Source: Psychrilyobacter piezotolerans (GTDB taxonomy: Bacteria > Fusobacteriota > Fusobacteriia > Fusobacteriales > Fusobacteriaceae). From it: a stretch of 64,000 nt of DNA. The position numbers and the translations under genes are program-made. Below the pieces are notes generated by a model. That model saw only the letters and a program-made list of their open reading frames with translations, ran no database searches and was not told the DNA's origin. The first letter of the stretch is position 1. The number at the start of each line of letters is the position of its first letter. Positions 27,266 through 37,258 of the stretch are shown one piece after another. The stretch lies in assembly GCF_003391055.1 (NCBI RefSeq), contig NZ_QUAJ01000008.1, positions 1 to 64,000 of the forward strand. Direction: 5' to 3'.

Positions 27266-28867
27266 TTAATTTCCAGTAATAAAATTATATTTACTATCTA
27301 GGTAACCCATCAGTCCAAATTTACCTGTGTTGAACTTATAATTTAGTGGTAACGAAAGCATAAAGGTAAAATATTTTCTTTCGAATGTTTGTTCATCACA
27401 ATATAATCCACTATGAATATAATTTATTTCATTTCCATTATAAAAAATTTGTTCTCCGGTTAAAAAATTAGGATCATAATACTTTTCATTAGAATCATAA
27501 TACTGTACTCTATAGCGATATACTATTTCTTTAGATTCTTCATTCATATCATCTTTAGGTTCTTCATTCATATCATCTTTAGGTTCTTCATTTATACCAT
27601 CTTTAGGTTCTTCATTTATACCATCTTTATATTCTATTTCAGACAATACATGTTGTATTGTGCATATCATATCACTTAAAAATGATTTTCGATTAATTTC
27701 CAAACGTGTAGAAAATAAAAAATGAGGGTTTTCGTCCATGTCAAAGCTATAATTTTTTTTCAAATTTTCATCTAACCACTTTAAAAAATCATCTGCTTTC
27801 TTTTCTTTAAAGATGAAATAATATCCTAATAAGACACTAAATGTGATATTGTTTTTTTCATTATTTGCGAGAGATTTTAAAAATATTTGATATTTTCTAT
27901 ACATCATATTTATTTCCCTCGCTGTAAATGTTAAGTATAGATTATCTAAACTAGTAAAAAAAATATGTCTATTCAAAGTGTTCAAGTCTTCATAATGGCT
28001 AAAACCATTTTCTAAGTTTATTTGATATTCTAAATCTATATACTCTTCTAAATTTAATTCTGGTAATTCTAGAGATAAATCAAAAAACTTTCTAAAATAT
28101 CCTTCTCCTTTATTTACATCCCCATATAAATTTTTAACACTCTCACCCAATTGTTCCTTATTTATTAAAAATATAAAAATTAATCCCTCTACATTAAAAA
28201 TATGTTTAACTGCCTCTAATAATTCTACAGAAAAATTAGGAACACATCTATCCAACTCATCTATTATTATCACTTTTTTTCCTTGAGTTTCTTCTGTAAA
28301 AATACACTTTTCTTCCAGAGCTATTTTAAAATCTTCTAGAACTTTCTTGTATTTCTTATATTCATCTAGTGAGCTTTCGCTTACTTCGCTAAAGATTTCT
28401 TTCAGACCGTCTAGATCTTCATTTGATATTTTTAAGTGTTTTAATAGAGTGCTTATTAAAACTTTAGATCCTTCTTTTAAAACATTTTTAATTAATTTAT
28501 CAGCCTTTTCCTTTACATCTGATCCAAATTTCATTTGTTCGTTTAACTCACCAATTAAAGATTTTAAAGGTTCTTTGTGATAATCATTTTTCCAAGCATT
28601 AAAATTAAAAACTTTAATTCCTGATGTTTCTAATTTTGTTTTTAGTGCTTTAGCAAAAAAACTTTTCCCCATCCCCCAAGACGCATTTATTGATATAGTC
28701 CTTATATTATTTTCTAAAGCTTCTTCTCTCTCCATCTCTGGTAATGAACAGCCTCCTCTGTTATCTCTAGTTATCTTCTGCTCTTCAAATTCATTTTCAA
28801 TTAATTGTTTCAATTGTCCCAAAAATAATTTTCTCTCTACCGTTAATTTATCATAGTATTTTGACAC
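27266..28867 (-). CDS. KAP-family P-loop NTPase
   Basis: 533 residues. Walker A lies in SINASWGMGKSFF (GMGKS at 65-69), then VFNFNAWKND (86-95, typical KAP), and Walker B VIIIDELDRC at 199-208. The C-terminal 110 residues are unlike the family core and contain four 8-residue repeats (KDGINEEP/KDDMNEEP) near 415-446. KAP NTPases include the phage-exclusion protein PifA and are common in defence islands; no KAP membrane insert is obvious here. I start at GTG 28867 because AAGGAGG lies five bases before it; a frame from ATG 28915 lacks a site. Next to the ATPase/HNH pair, but separately terminated. Confidence 0.82.
   Translation of the reverse strand: MSKYYDKLTVERKLFLGQLKQLIENEFEEQKITRDNRGGCSLPEMEREEALENNIRTISINASWGMGKSFFAKALKTKLETSGIKVFNFNAWKNDYHKEPLKSLIGELNEQMKFGSDVKEKADKLIKNVLKEGSKVLISTLLKHLKISNEDLDGLKEIFSEVSESSLDEYKKYKKVLEDFKIALEEKCIFTEETQGKKVIIIDELDRCVPNFSVELLEAVKHIFNVEGLIFIFLINKEQLGESVKNLYGDVNKGEGYFRKFFDLSLELPELNLEEYIDLEYQINLENGFSHYEDLNTLNRHIFFTSLDNLYLTFTAREINMMYRKYQIFLKSLANNEKNNITFSVLLGYYFIFKEKKADDFLKWLDENLKKNYSFDMDENPHFLFSTRLEINRKSFLSDMICTIQHVLSEIEYKDGINEEPKDGINEEPKDDMNEEPKDDMNEESKEIVYRYRVQYYDSNEKYYDPNFLTGEQIFYNGNEINYIHSGLYCDEQTFERKYFTFMLSLPLNYKFNTGKFGLMGYLDSKYNFITGN
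27530..27625 (-). repeat. Four tandem 24-bp repeats inside the KAP gene
   Basis: Units at 27530-27553, 27554-27577, 27578-27601 and 27602-27625 differ by one to three bases and encode the repeated EEPKDxxN peptide. Copy changes would stay in frame. Confidence 0.85.
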
Positions 28868-28978
28868 TTTTCCCTCCTTTTGATTTTGTTTTTTATTGCT
28901 CGCTAAAAACAACATACTAAATGCTACATCATTTTATATATTGTTTCAATAATTTTAATCATATTTTAGAGCCAAGTT

Positions 28979-29019
28979 AAAAATAACATAGTTTCTATTT
29001 AGAAGTAATGTTATTTTTT
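28979..29019 (+). terminator. Terminator-like hairpin upstream of the KAP gene
   Basis: AAAATAACAT (28980-28989) pairs with ATGTTATTTT (29008-29017), followed by T. No intact gene reads into it from the left; it may be left over from a deleted element. Confidence 0.4.
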
Positions 29020-29053
29020 ATTCTTTCTAAAACTACTATAGGAGGTGTTTTTT

Positions 29054-29145
29054 ATGACACAATACAAAAATACTTAGAAGACAACTATACCAAAGCTACT
29101 ATTGAAGCTTACTTTAAAGGGATAACTATATTTAATGTATTTTGA
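29054..29145 (+). pseudogene. Frameshifted fragment resembling a tyrosine-recombinase N-terminus
   Basis: GGAGG then ATG at 29054 reads MTQYKNT and stops. If a CA is removed (ACACA to ACA) the frame becomes MTIQKYLEDNYTKATIEAYF, ending at a TGA at 29143-29145. That peptide looks like the SAM-like core-binding start of XerC/D or phage integrases. No catalytic domain remains. Tentative, but it would explain how the island arrived. Confidence 0.35.
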
Positions 29146-30043
29146 TAGCAGAGGTGTAATCACAAGGGGAAGTTAGGAGGGGAGTGAGAGGGTATTTTTG
29201 AATTTAAAGGTAATATTTTTTTGAAAACCTTGGATATTGAGATACACAGAAGGGGAGATAAAAAAGAAAGTTCTAAAGAGTCCCTCTTTAATACGGGTCT
29301 GTTTCTTGTCTTGACACAAGAAATAGACGAAAGAAAGTCAAGAAGGTTTATAAATGTCTTAGGAAGTAATACACGATCGTCATTGTAGGAACAGTACAGC
29401 TGAAGTTGGACGACTATAAACTTCGATCAAGGTCTTAAGCAAAAATAAATGTTTTTTTCTGAGAACCTCTATGACCTCTGTGTCTCTGTGTTGAGATTTT
29501 TTTAATTCGTGTAATTCGTGACAAAAATAAGGTTCCAAAGTTTCCATCTTTGATACGGGTTCATTTGCTTTTTTTCTGTCATATTTAAATCGCAAAAGAT
29601 ATACTGAGGAGTAGAGTAACATCTAGAAAAAGATTCTAACCAAAAATAAAATATTTTATCTGTGTAGTTCAGAGAGTTTTCTGTGTTCGCAATATTCTTA
29701 GTTTATAGAATAAACTTTAGAGATATTGGTGATGCCCATATCGGGTAGTCTCGATAGAGATCCGCGTGCTATGATTTTAATGTTTTCTTAGTGATCTTTC
29801 TAGTTATTCCTTTGTGAGCTTAGTGTAAGGAATTTGGTTTGATAATTTAGTGGGAATCTGTGTAGAAAAAAACTCCTGTGCTATAGCAGCAGAAGTTCAT
29901 AGATTGGTGGCAAATTCAAATTCAAAAAGTCAGATTTTAGTCAGCGTCAAATGTAGAAGGTTCTAAAAATGTCTTCTTAATCTAAAAGAAATTCATAATA
30001 TTCGTCACCCCGCGGGAGAGAGTGGCAACAGCCGAGAGAGGGT
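29146..30043. other. Decayed, repeat-rich intergenic DNA
   Basis: No convincing gene in about 900 bp. It holds the words TCTTTAATACGGGT (29301) and TCTTTGATACGGGT (29550), several CTCTGTGTCTCTGTGTTGA-like stretches (29474, 29657, 29685, 29812) and the two-hairpin element at 29686-29748. A minus-strand frame of 80 codons (29380-29622) is made of this repeat text and I do not call it. The pattern suggests remnants of mobile or repetitive DNA at the island boundary. Confidence 0.5.
29686..29748 (+). repeat. Dispersed two-hairpin element, copy B
   Basis: TTCGCAATATTCTTA, hairpin 1 GTTTAT-AGA-ATAAAC, then ATTGGTGATGCCCATATCGG with hairpin 2 (GCCC/GGGT). Compared with copies A and C, hairpin 1 has a compensated C-G to T-A pair change. 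Confidence 0.6.
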
Positions 30044-30080
30044 TAAAAAAAGAGTAGATGCAATTTATTCATCTACTCTT
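30044..30080 (-). terminator. Terminator of the MATE gene
   Basis: AAGAGTAGATG (30050-30060) and CATCTACTCTT (30070-30080) form an 11-bp stem with a T tail on the minus strand. Confidence 0.85.
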
Positions 30081-30087
30081 ATAACTT

Positions 30088-31521
30088 TTATTTAGTTTTT
30101 ATTTTTTTTAAATTCTGCTCCACCTCAATCTTGATACCCTGGTCTATTTTATTTTCTACCCATTCATCTTCTGGATCTTCTACCAGACTTTTAAATTCAG
30201 ATCTTTTATAGAAGTAGACGGCCACCAGCATGGCGATGATATTACTGGAAAATATAGAGTACCAGATTACTTTTTCTGTTCTGCCTATAAAATAAGGCAG
30301 TACCAGCAGGGCAGGCAGCCTGAATACCCATAGTCTCGACATGCTGAGATACATGGCTTTTTTTGTCTGTCCCACTCCCTGTAATGCTCCTGTAATTATA
30401 GGCAGGACGGCCAGCCCTATAAAACTTAAGGATATATATTTCAGGTATTCATTCCCCAGATATATGATATCTTTGTTGGTGGAGAAAAATCTAACTATAC
30501 TGCTCCCCCATATTAAAAGGGTGGCGGTACCTGCCACAGAAAAAACAGCTCCTAAGACCGAACTCTTGAATACGCACTCCCTTACCCTCTTTACATCGTT
30601 GTTTCCTATATTCTGGCCAACTATAGCTGATACAGCTCCTCCGATTCCCATGGCGGGCATCACTATGAGTCCGGTTATTCTGTTTCCAATTCCAAAGGCA
30701 GCCAGGGTCAACTGTCCGTAGGTGTGTACAAAACTATTGAGCACCACAAATCCCATGGCTATGGTAGCCTGCCCGATGGAAGCCGGGATCCCCAATTTTG
30801 TCAATTTTTTTATATAACTAAACTCCGGTTTCAGGTCTTTCAGTCTCAACCTCATGGGAGTATCCTTTATAAATAACTGATATACTATATAAAATGACAT
30901 TATACCTCTGGCAAGGAGGGTAGCTAAAGCTGCTCCCTTAATTCCCAGGTCCAGGTAGAATATAAAGATTGGATCGAGAATTATATTGATGGTCACAGAT
31001 ATAAGACTTAGAATCATAGGAGAGGTAGTATCCCCTTCCCCCTGTTTTATGGAGGAATAGACAAAACTGGCATACATAAGGGGAGCTCCACCGACTATAA
31101 GGATCAGATAGATATAAGCATTGCTGTATATTTCCCCTGCGGCTCCCATAACTTTCAATATATAGGGTGTGTTTATTATCCCGCTTACACTTAACAGTAC
31201 AGAAAAACCCATGGCAAAACTCACAAGCTGTCCTGCTATTTTTCTGGCTTCATCTATTTTTTTTGCACCTATATTCTGGGAGATCAGGGTAGTACCTGCT
31301 ATCCCTATTCCCACTCCCAGTGCCAGTTGTAAAAACACCACGGGCCAGGCTAAAGTCATAGATGCTACTTCCACCGATCCTAACTTACTCAAAAAGTATG
31401 TATCTGTCAGATTATACATGGTCTGTATAAGGTTGTTTAACATTATAGGGAGGGAAAGTAAGATTATCACCTTATACATATCCCCTTCCAATATCATCTT
31501 TCTTTTTTTCATTGTTTTCAT
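30088..31521 (-). CDS. MATE-family multidrug/sodium antiporter
   Basis: 477 residues with about 12 hydrophobic segments in two MATE repeats; the N-terminal block LPIMLNNLIQTMYNLTDTYF and the GIAGTTLISQNIGA segment are typical of the NorM/DinF-like branch. Exports cationic drugs or metabolites using Na+ or H+ by family. Charged C-terminal tail (about 450-477). GGGGTGAT precedes the start. It is followed by a strong terminator; the WYL regulator gene upstream, in the same orientation, could control it. Confidence 0.9.
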   Translation of the reverse strand: MKTMKKRKMILEGDMYKVIILLSLPIMLNNLIQTMYNLTDTYFLSKLGSVEVASMTLAWPVVFLQLALGVGIGIAGTTLISQNIGAKKIDEARKIAGQLVSFAMGFSVLLSVSGIINTPYILKVMGAAGEIYSNAYIYLILIVGGAPLMYASFVYSSIKQGEGDTTSPMILSLISVTINIILDPIFIFYLDLGIKGAALATLLARGIMSFYIVYQLFIKDTPMRLRLKDLKPEFSYIKKLTKLGIPASIGQATIAMGFVVLNSFVHTYGQLTLAAFGIGNRITGLIVMPAMGIGGAVSAIVGQNIGNNDVKRVRECVFKSSVLGAVFSVAGTATLLIWGSSIVRFFSTNKDIIYLGNEYLKYISLSFIGLAVLPIITGALQGVGQTKKAMYLSMSRLWVFRLPALLVLPYFIGRTEKVIWYSIFSSNIIAMLVAVYFYKRSEFKSLVEDPEDEWVENKIDQGIKIEVEQNLKKIKTK

Positions 31522-31698
31522 AGATCACCCCGACTATAAGCTTTTTTTAATACTATAATAGTCTACCATTAAAATTAATCCCTCTCAACACTGCTCTTTT
31601 TTATTTTAAAGGTTCATAATGTTTTATTTTTATCCCAGTAAAAACAGATAAACTATATAGATATCTTATGCTGAAAGGTTCATGTTATATGACTCTTT

Positions 31699-32538
31699 TT
31701 ATTTATATTGGGACAGGGTATCTTCCAAAAGGGCCTTTATCTTTTTCCGGAGAGACAGGGGCTCCAGGATTTCGGCTTCATTGTAAAATCTGGAAAAATA
31801 CAGGATGGCTTTTCTGTCGCTGGATTCACAGTAATAGATATCGCCCTCTATCTTGACTAAAGTTGGTTTATAATGGCTTATCCTTTTAAACCATGCCTTC
31901 CCCAGATCTGTTAATTTCACCTTTACAATATTCCCATAGGAAAGGAAGGGATCAAATTTTTTATGAACCTTCTCTATATAGTCCAGATCCAGATATCTCT
32001 TGTTTTTCCTGAATCTTATTGGGGTCACCTTGGATATCCTGGACAGATTAAAAACACCATATTCCTTTTTTTCATATATCCAGCAGAATAAAAAGTTGTT
32101 TTTTTCCTCCGATGTAACTTTAAAAAAATAGGGTTCCACAATATAATCATTGTCCATATGAGTTATTAAAATTTCCTCCTTCCTCTGGATGGATTTTTGT
32201 ATAGATTCATATTCAGAATAAAAAATCCTCCTCTCCCTCTTATAGTGGGGCTGGGATATATATGTTCTTATAAGATCCCTGAAATATTCCGATTCATTTT
32301 GTATCTTGTTTTTAGGCAGTAAGTTCTCATAGATCAGCTTGTTTTCTTTGTTTAAATTAAATTGTATTTTTTTGTTGTCCGAACTCTTCTTAAACGGGTA
32401 TTTATCCACATTGGTGTAGGAGCTGGTAAACAGTCTGTTGAAAAAACTGTTAATTTTCAGATCAAAGTTCTCTATATCCCTGAATGTTATCTCGTTGACA
32501 AAATTTGGGACGGTAAACCTTATTTTTTTATCGTTCAT
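31699..32538 (-). CDS. WYL-domain transcriptional regulator
   Basis: 279 residues. The middle (about 120-185) reads as a WYL domain (EPYFFKVTSE...FCWIYEKKEYGVFNLSRISKV), followed by a WCX-like C-terminal segment (about 205-275). The first 100 residues lack the usual winged HTH but may hold a small ribbon-helix DNA-binding element (RFTVPNF). WYL proteins sense nucleic-acid or nucleotide ligands and often regulate stress or defence genes. It lies 178 bases upstream of the MATE exporter in the same direction. GGAGG supports the start. Confidence 0.72.
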   Translation of the reverse strand: MNDKKIRFTVPNFVNEITFRDIENFDLKINSFFNRLFTSSYTNVDKYPFKKSSDNKKIQFNLNKENKLIYENLLPKNKIQNESEYFRDLIRTYISQPHYKRERRIFYSEYESIQKSIQRKEEILITHMDNDYIVEPYFFKVTSEEKNNFLFCWIYEKKEYGVFNLSRISKVTPIRFRKNKRYLDLDYIEKVHKKFDPFLSYGNIVKVKLTDLGKAWFKRISHYKPTLVKIEGDIYYCESSDRKAILYFSRFYNEAEILEPLSLRKKIKALLEDTLSQYK

Positions 32539-32662
32539 AACTTTCCTCCAATATCATTTTAATCTTTACCTAAGTATATAGTAAAAACTAACTAATTAAA
32601 AATTAAAGTCAAAAGATAAATATTCGTGTCCTCGCCGGAAAACAAAGTGAGGTGAGTAATGG

Positions 32663-32691
32663 TTGCTTTTTCTACTGAGATAGCTTATAAT
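32663..32691 (+). promoter_or_regulatory. Promoter of lepA
   Basis: TTGCTT (32663-32668), 17 bases, TATAAT (32686-32691), about 60 bases before the start codon. Confidence 0.65.
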
Positions 32692-32751
32692 AGAATGTAA
32701 AATTATAAGTTAATTTATAAAAAATTTAATATAAACATTAGGAGGAACGTT

Positions 32752-34554
32752 GTGTCACAAGAATTAAAAAGAAACTTTTCAATAATCGCACATATAGACC
32801 ATGGAAAATCTACCTTAGCTGACAGGCTTATCCAGTCAACAGGAACTGTTGCCGACAGGGATATGCAAAACCAGCTATTAGACAGTATGGACTTGGAAAA
32901 AGAGAAGGGAATAACAATAAAGGCTAATACCGTTACAATTAACTATAAAGCTAACGATGGTAAGACATACCAATTAAATTTGATCGATACACCAGGACAT
33001 GTAGACTTTATCTATGAGGTGTCCAGATCTCTGGCTGCCTGTGAGGGTGCACTATTAGTAGTAGATGCAGCCCAGGGTGTAGAAGCACAGACTTTAGCCA
33101 ATGTATACTTAGCATTAGAGCAGGACCTAGAAGTAGTCCCTGTAATCAATAAGATCGACCTGCCTGCTGCTGATGTAGAAAAGGTGAGAAATGAAATAGA
33201 AGATGTTATAGGTATTCCTGCTGATGAAGCAGTCCTTACTTCTGCTAAATCAGGTATAGGAATAGAAGACCTGTTGGAAGCTATTGTTAAATTCATCCCT
33301 GCTCCTGCAAACAGCGAAGACGGGCCTTTAAAGGCTCTTATATTCGATTCGCATTTTGACGACTATAGAGGAGTTATTACCTATGTCAGAGTTGTAGACG
33401 GAACTATTAAAAAAGGAGATAAGATAAAAATATTCTCTACCAATCATCAGTTTGATGTTCTTGAATGCGGAATATTCTCCCCTGGAATGAACCCTACAAA
33501 TATATTGACTGCAGGATCGGTAGGATATGTTATTACCGGTACAAAGTCTATCCATGATTCACAGGTAGGAGATACTGTTACCAGTGTCAAAAATCCATGT
33601 GAACGACCTTTAGAAGGTTATAGAAAAGCCCAGTCAATGGTATTTGCCGGATTATATCCGATATCTACCGATGATTATGAAGATCTGAGAGAAGCCATTG
33701 AAAAATTACAATTAAATGACGCTTCCCTTACTTTTGAACCTGAAACATCACTGGCATTGGGATTTGGATTTAGATGCGGGTTCTTGGGCCTTTTACACAT
33801 GGAGATCATCGTAGAGAGACTTAGAAGGGAATATGATATCGACCTTATATCTACTTCACCATCGGTTGAATATAGGATCCATAAAGAAAATGAACCTATG
33901 TATACTATAGACAATCCAGAGGACTTTCCTGGGGGCGGACAGGGAAAAGTAATCGTAGAAGAACCGTATATCAAGGGAAATATAATAGTTCCAAAGGACT
34001 ATGTCGGCGGAGTTATGGAATTATGCCAGTTAAAAAGAGGAGTATATGTCAGTATGAACTATATCGATGATACCCGTGCTATGATCACATATGAGATGCC
34101 CCTTGCAGAGATAGTATTAGATTTTTATGATAAATTAAAATCTAGAACCAAGGGATACGCTTCATTTGAATATGAGATGATTGGATACAGACCTGGAAAT
34201 CTGGTAAAAGTCAATATTTTGGTATCCGGTGAACCTGTAGACGCATTCTCATTTATTGCACATACAGACCATGCCCAGGCTAGAGGTAGAATAATCGTAG
34301 AAAAATTAAAAGAAATCATCCCGAGACAGCAATTTGAAATCCCTATTCAGGCTGCACTGGGGGCAAAAATAATAGCAAGAGAAACTATCAGAGCATTCAG
34401 AAAGAATGTTACGGCTAAATGTTATGGTGGAGATATATCCAGAAAGAAAAAACTATTGGAGAAACAAAAAGCCGGTAAGAAAAGAATGAAACAGATCGGT
34501 AATGTAGAGATACCTCAAGAAGCATTTATCTCAGTTTTAAAATTAAGTGACTAA
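32752..34554 (+). CDS. lepA: Elongation factor 4 (LepA) GTPase
   Basis: 600 residues, the normal LepA length. Ribosome-associated GTPase. Residues 9-30 hold the G1 motif [18 protein letters not shown] (G3) is near 78 and NKID (G4) near 132; the LepA-specific C-terminal domain ends with [22 protein letters not shown]-like basic text (broken here for length). The start is GTG with AGGAGG seven bases ahead. It is monocistronic between promoter and strong terminator. Confidence 0.97.
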   Translation: MSQELKRNFSIIAHIDHGKSTLADRLIQSTGTVADRDMQNQLLDSMDLEKEKGITIKANTVTINYKANDGKTYQLNLIDTPGHVDFIYEVSRSLAACEGALLVVDAAQGVEAQTLANVYLALEQDLEVVPVINKIDLPAADVEKVRNEIEDVIGIPADEAVLTSAKSGIGIEDLLEAIVKFIPAPANSEDGPLKALIFDSHFDDYRGVITYVRVVDGTIKKGDKIKIFSTNHQFDVLECGIFSPGMNPTNILTAGSVGYVITGTKSIHDSQVGDTVTSVKNPCERPLEGYRKAQSMVFAGLYPISTDDYEDLREAIEKLQLNDASLTFEPETSLALGFGFRCGFLGLLHMEIIVERLRREYDIDLISTSPSVEYRIHKENEPMYTIDNPEDFPGGGQGKVIVEEPYIKGNIIVPKDYVGGVMELCQLKRGVYVSMNYIDDTRAMITYEMPLAEIVLDFYDKLKSRTKGYASFEYEMIGYRPGNLVKVNILVSGEPVDAFSFIAHTDHAQARGRIIVEKLKEIIPRQQFEIPIQAALGAKIIARETIRAFRKNVTAKCYGGDISRKKKLLEKQKAGKKRMKQIGNVEIPQEAFISVLKLSD

Positions 34555-34566
34555 TATAAAATTATA

Positions 34567-34598
34567 ACCAGCCGACAGATGTCGGCTGGTTTTTTTTG
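34567..34598 (+). terminator. Strong terminator of lepA
   Basis: AACCAGCCGAC and GTCGGCTGGTT form an 11-bp GC-rich stem with loop AGAT and an eight-T tail. It lies between convergent lepA and lpd and may work in both directions. Confidence 0.9.
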
Positions 34599-34615
34599 GA
34601 AACCCAGGTTGTCAA

Positions 34616-35983
34616 TTAAATATGAATTGCTCTATCCACTATTCCCAGGGCAGATTCTACAACAGCTTCAGACATTGTCGGGTGAGGATGAATAGCCCGA
34701 GTTATCTCCCTGGCAGTTCCTTCTAATTCCATGATCGTAACCATCTCGCTAATCATATCAGTTGCATGGCTTGCAACAATATGCACCCCTATCACTTCAT
34801 TATATTTTTTAGTAGCTATTATTTTTACAAACCCTTTCTCTTCCCCTTCAGCTAATGCCTTCCCATTTACAGATAGAGGAAATTTAGAAATTTTAATTTC
34901 ATTTGGATATTGTTTTTTAGCTTTACTTTCAGTGAGCCCTACTCCTGCTACTTCTGGAAATGTATAGATACAATAAGGAGCTTTATTATAATCTATTTTT
35001 TCATCCCCTCCAAACATGTTTTCCACTGCTATGACTCCTTCATGGGAAGCAACATGTGCTAATTGCATGATCCCATTGACATCCCCGGCAGCATAAACTC
35101 CATTTACACTGGTTTCCATCCTATTATTTGTTTTAATAGCTCCCCTTTCTATCTCTAAATTTAAATTTTTTATTTCTTTTAGATTAGGTACCCTTCCTAT
35201 ACAAACTAAAACTTTATCTCCTTCTAATTTTACTTTTTTTTCATTGGAAATATAGTTAATATAGCCATTTCCTATATATTTTGTATTTGCATTATAGATT
35301 ATTTCTACATTTTTTTCATCCAAAACCTCTGTAATTTCTTTAATTACATCTTTATCCAGGGCATCCAGAATTCTTCCACTTCTTTGAATTATACTAACCT
35401 TTGTCCCCAAAGTCGCAAATAGTATAGCAAATTCTACCCCTATTACTCCTCCTCCTATTATTGTTAATTTTTTAGGGATCTCTTTAATTTTTAAAATTTC
35501 TGTACTTGTCATCAGATAACCCTTTTCTAGAGCCTCTTTCGTTCCTTCTATTTCAGGAATCCTGGCATTTGACCCTGTGCATATAAGTAAATTTTTACAT
35601 ACTATTTTTTCACCATTGACTTCTACTGTATTTTTATCAATGACATTTCCCAGGCCATTAAACATATCTATTTTATTTTTTTTCAGTAAAAATTCTACTC
35701 CTGCAACAAGCTTATTTACCACTCCATCTTTTCTATTTATAACATTTTCCCAATTTATATTAAAACTTCCATCTATATCTATTCCAAATTTTTCAGCTTC
35801 TAACATGTCACTAAACAGCCTGGCTGATTTTAACATTGTTTTAGTAGGAATACACCCCACATTTAAACATACTCCTCCATATTTATTTTTTTCTATTATA
35901 GCCACTTTCATTCCCAGCTGACTGGCTTTTATACCAGCCACATAACCTCCTGGACCTCCCCCAAGAACAATTAAATCATACAT
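34616..35983 (-). CDS. lpd: Dihydrolipoyl dehydrogenase (E3)
   Basis: 455 residues. FAD-binding GGGPGGYVAG (8-17), redox-active disulfide GGVCLNVGCIPTK (36-48), NAD-binding GGGVIGVEFA (about 174-183) and the C-terminal HPHPTMSEA with the active-site His-Glu pair. Reoxidises lipoyl groups on E2 and makes NADH. Last gene of the pdh operon, starting 11 bases after pdhC with GGAGGTG. No N-terminal lipoyl domain fused, unlike some firmicute E3s. Confidence 0.95.
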   Translation of the reverse strand: MYDLIVLGGGPGGYVAGIKASQLGMKVAIIEKNKYGGVCLNVGCIPTKTMLKSARLFSDMLEAEKFGIDIDGSFNINWENVINRKDGVVNKLVAGVEFLLKKNKIDMFNGLGNVIDKNTVEVNGEKIVCKNLLICTGSNARIPEIEGTKEALEKGYLMTSTEILKIKEIPKKLTIIGGGVIGVEFAILFATLGTKVSIIQRSGRILDALDKDVIKEITEVLDEKNVEIIYNANTKYIGNGYINYISNEKKVKLEGDKVLVCIGRVPNLKEIKNLNLEIERGAIKTNNRMETSVNGVYAAGDVNGIMQLAHVASHEGVIAVENMFGGDEKIDYNKAPYCIYTFPEVAGVGLTESKAKKQYPNEIKISKFPLSVNGKALAEGEEKGFVKIIATKKYNEVIGVHIVASHATDMISEMVTIMELEGTAREITRAIHPHPTMSEAVVESALGIVDRAIHI

Positions 35984-35994
35984 ATTTTCACCTC

Positions 35995-37239
35995 CTAACT
36001 TAATAATAATAACTTTGGATTTTCCAGGTAAGATCTGACTTCTTCAATAAATCTCCCACCATCTGCTCCATCTATTATTCTGTGGTCCACTGACAGAGAT
36101 ACAGGTAGGATTGACCTTATCTGAATTTCCGAATCGATTATTACAGCCTGTTTCTTAACTCTTCCTATCCCTAGTACAGCCACTTCTGGATGTTTAATTA
36201 TAGGAGTGCCTGCCTTGGCGAATTTTCCAAAATTACTCACAGTGAATGTCCCGCCTGTTATATCTTCCATGGATAATTTTTTATCTCTGGCTCTGCTGCT
36301 CAAACCTTTTAATTTTTCGCTTATTTCAATTATACTTAAACTGGATAAATCTTTTAATACAGGAACTACCAACCCATAGTCAGTATCCACTGCCACTCCT
36401 AAATTTACCTGCTTTTTATAAACTATCTCTTCTCCGTCTATGGTGGAATTAAATACAGGATATTTCTTTATCCCTAAATAAACTGCTTTCATTATAAATG
36501 GCATATAGGTTAATTTCACCCCTATTTCTTCTGATAATTCTCCCCTTAATTTTACTAATTGTTCTAAGTCTATATCATCAAACAGGGTAGTATGAGGAAT
36601 TTCTTTTTTTGAAATACTCACAGTTTTAAAGATAGCTTTTCTTACTAGTGACATCTCTTCCCTTATATCATCACCATTTTCTAAAACTACTGATTTTGTT
36701 GTTTCTGCTTTATTATTTAAATTATGAAATTTTTGGATATCCTCTTTCATTACTCTTCCATTTAACCCGCTTCCTTCAACCTCGTTTATATCTACCTCTA
36801 AATCTTTAGCCATTCTCCTGGCTATTGGGGTTGCCAAAGACTTTCTCCTGATTACTTTCTCTTCCTTTTCTTCTGTATGAAAACCAGGGATTAATTCATT
36901 GGAAACAGTTACTTCTCCCACTACACTTGCTCCTTTTCCTTCTTCTGTTTCTGCTTCTGCTTTTTCTTTTTCTTCTGTTATAGTTTCAATAACTTCAGCA
37001 GAACTACCGTCATCTATAACAACTACTACATCTCCTACATTAATAATATCATTTATCTCAAAATTAATAGCGGTAATTATTCCCTTAGCAGGTGAAGGTA
37101 TTTCAGCATTTACTTTATCTGTTTCAACCAAAAATAAACTTTCCCCTTCTTCTACCATATCTCCAATTTTAAAAAAACAATCTAATACTTTTCCTTGGTG
37201 GATCCCTTCTCCAATATCAGCAAATTTAAACTCAAACAT
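35995..37239 (-). CDS. pdhC: Pyruvate dehydrogenase E2, dihydrolipoyl acetyltransferase
   Basis: 414 residues. One lipoyl domain (1-76) with the modified Lys in LVETDKVNAEI, a Glu/Ala-rich linker (about 80-105), an E3/E1-binding domain (about 132-168, ATPIARRMAKDL and GSGLNGRVMKEDI) and the catalytic core with HRIIDGADGGRF near the C-terminus (His active site). Transfers acetyl from lipoate to CoA. Needs lipoate, consistent with lipA in the operon and lipB nearby. Could in principle serve another 2-oxoacid, but E1 resembles PDH. Confidence 0.92.
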   Translation of the reverse strand: MFEFKFADIGEGIHQGKVLDCFFKIGDMVEEGESLFLVETDKVNAEIPSPAKGIITAINFEINDIINVGDVVVVIDDGSSAEVIETITEEKEKAEAETEEGKGASVVGEVTVSNELIPGFHTEEKEEKVIRRKSLATPIARRMAKDLEVDINEVEGSGLNGRVMKEDIQKFHNLNNKAETTKSVVLENGDDIREEMSLVRKAIFKTVSISKKEIPHTTLFDDIDLEQLVKLRGELSEEIGVKLTYMPFIMKAVYLGIKKYPVFNSTIDGEEIVYKKQVNLGVAVDTDYGLVVPVLKDLSSLSIIEISEKLKGLSSRARDKKLSMEDITGGTFTVSNFGKFAKAGTPIIKHPEVAVLGIGRVKKQAVIIDSEIQIRSILPVSLSVDHRIIDGADGGRFIEEVRSYLENPKLLLLS

Positions 37240-37258
37240 TGTCTCCCCCTATCTTTAT

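Noticed and set aside
29380-29622. Minus-strand frame of 80 codons
   Set aside because: It is made of the recurring CTCTGTGTCTCTGTG-type repeat text, has no ribosome binding site and no protein-like pattern.
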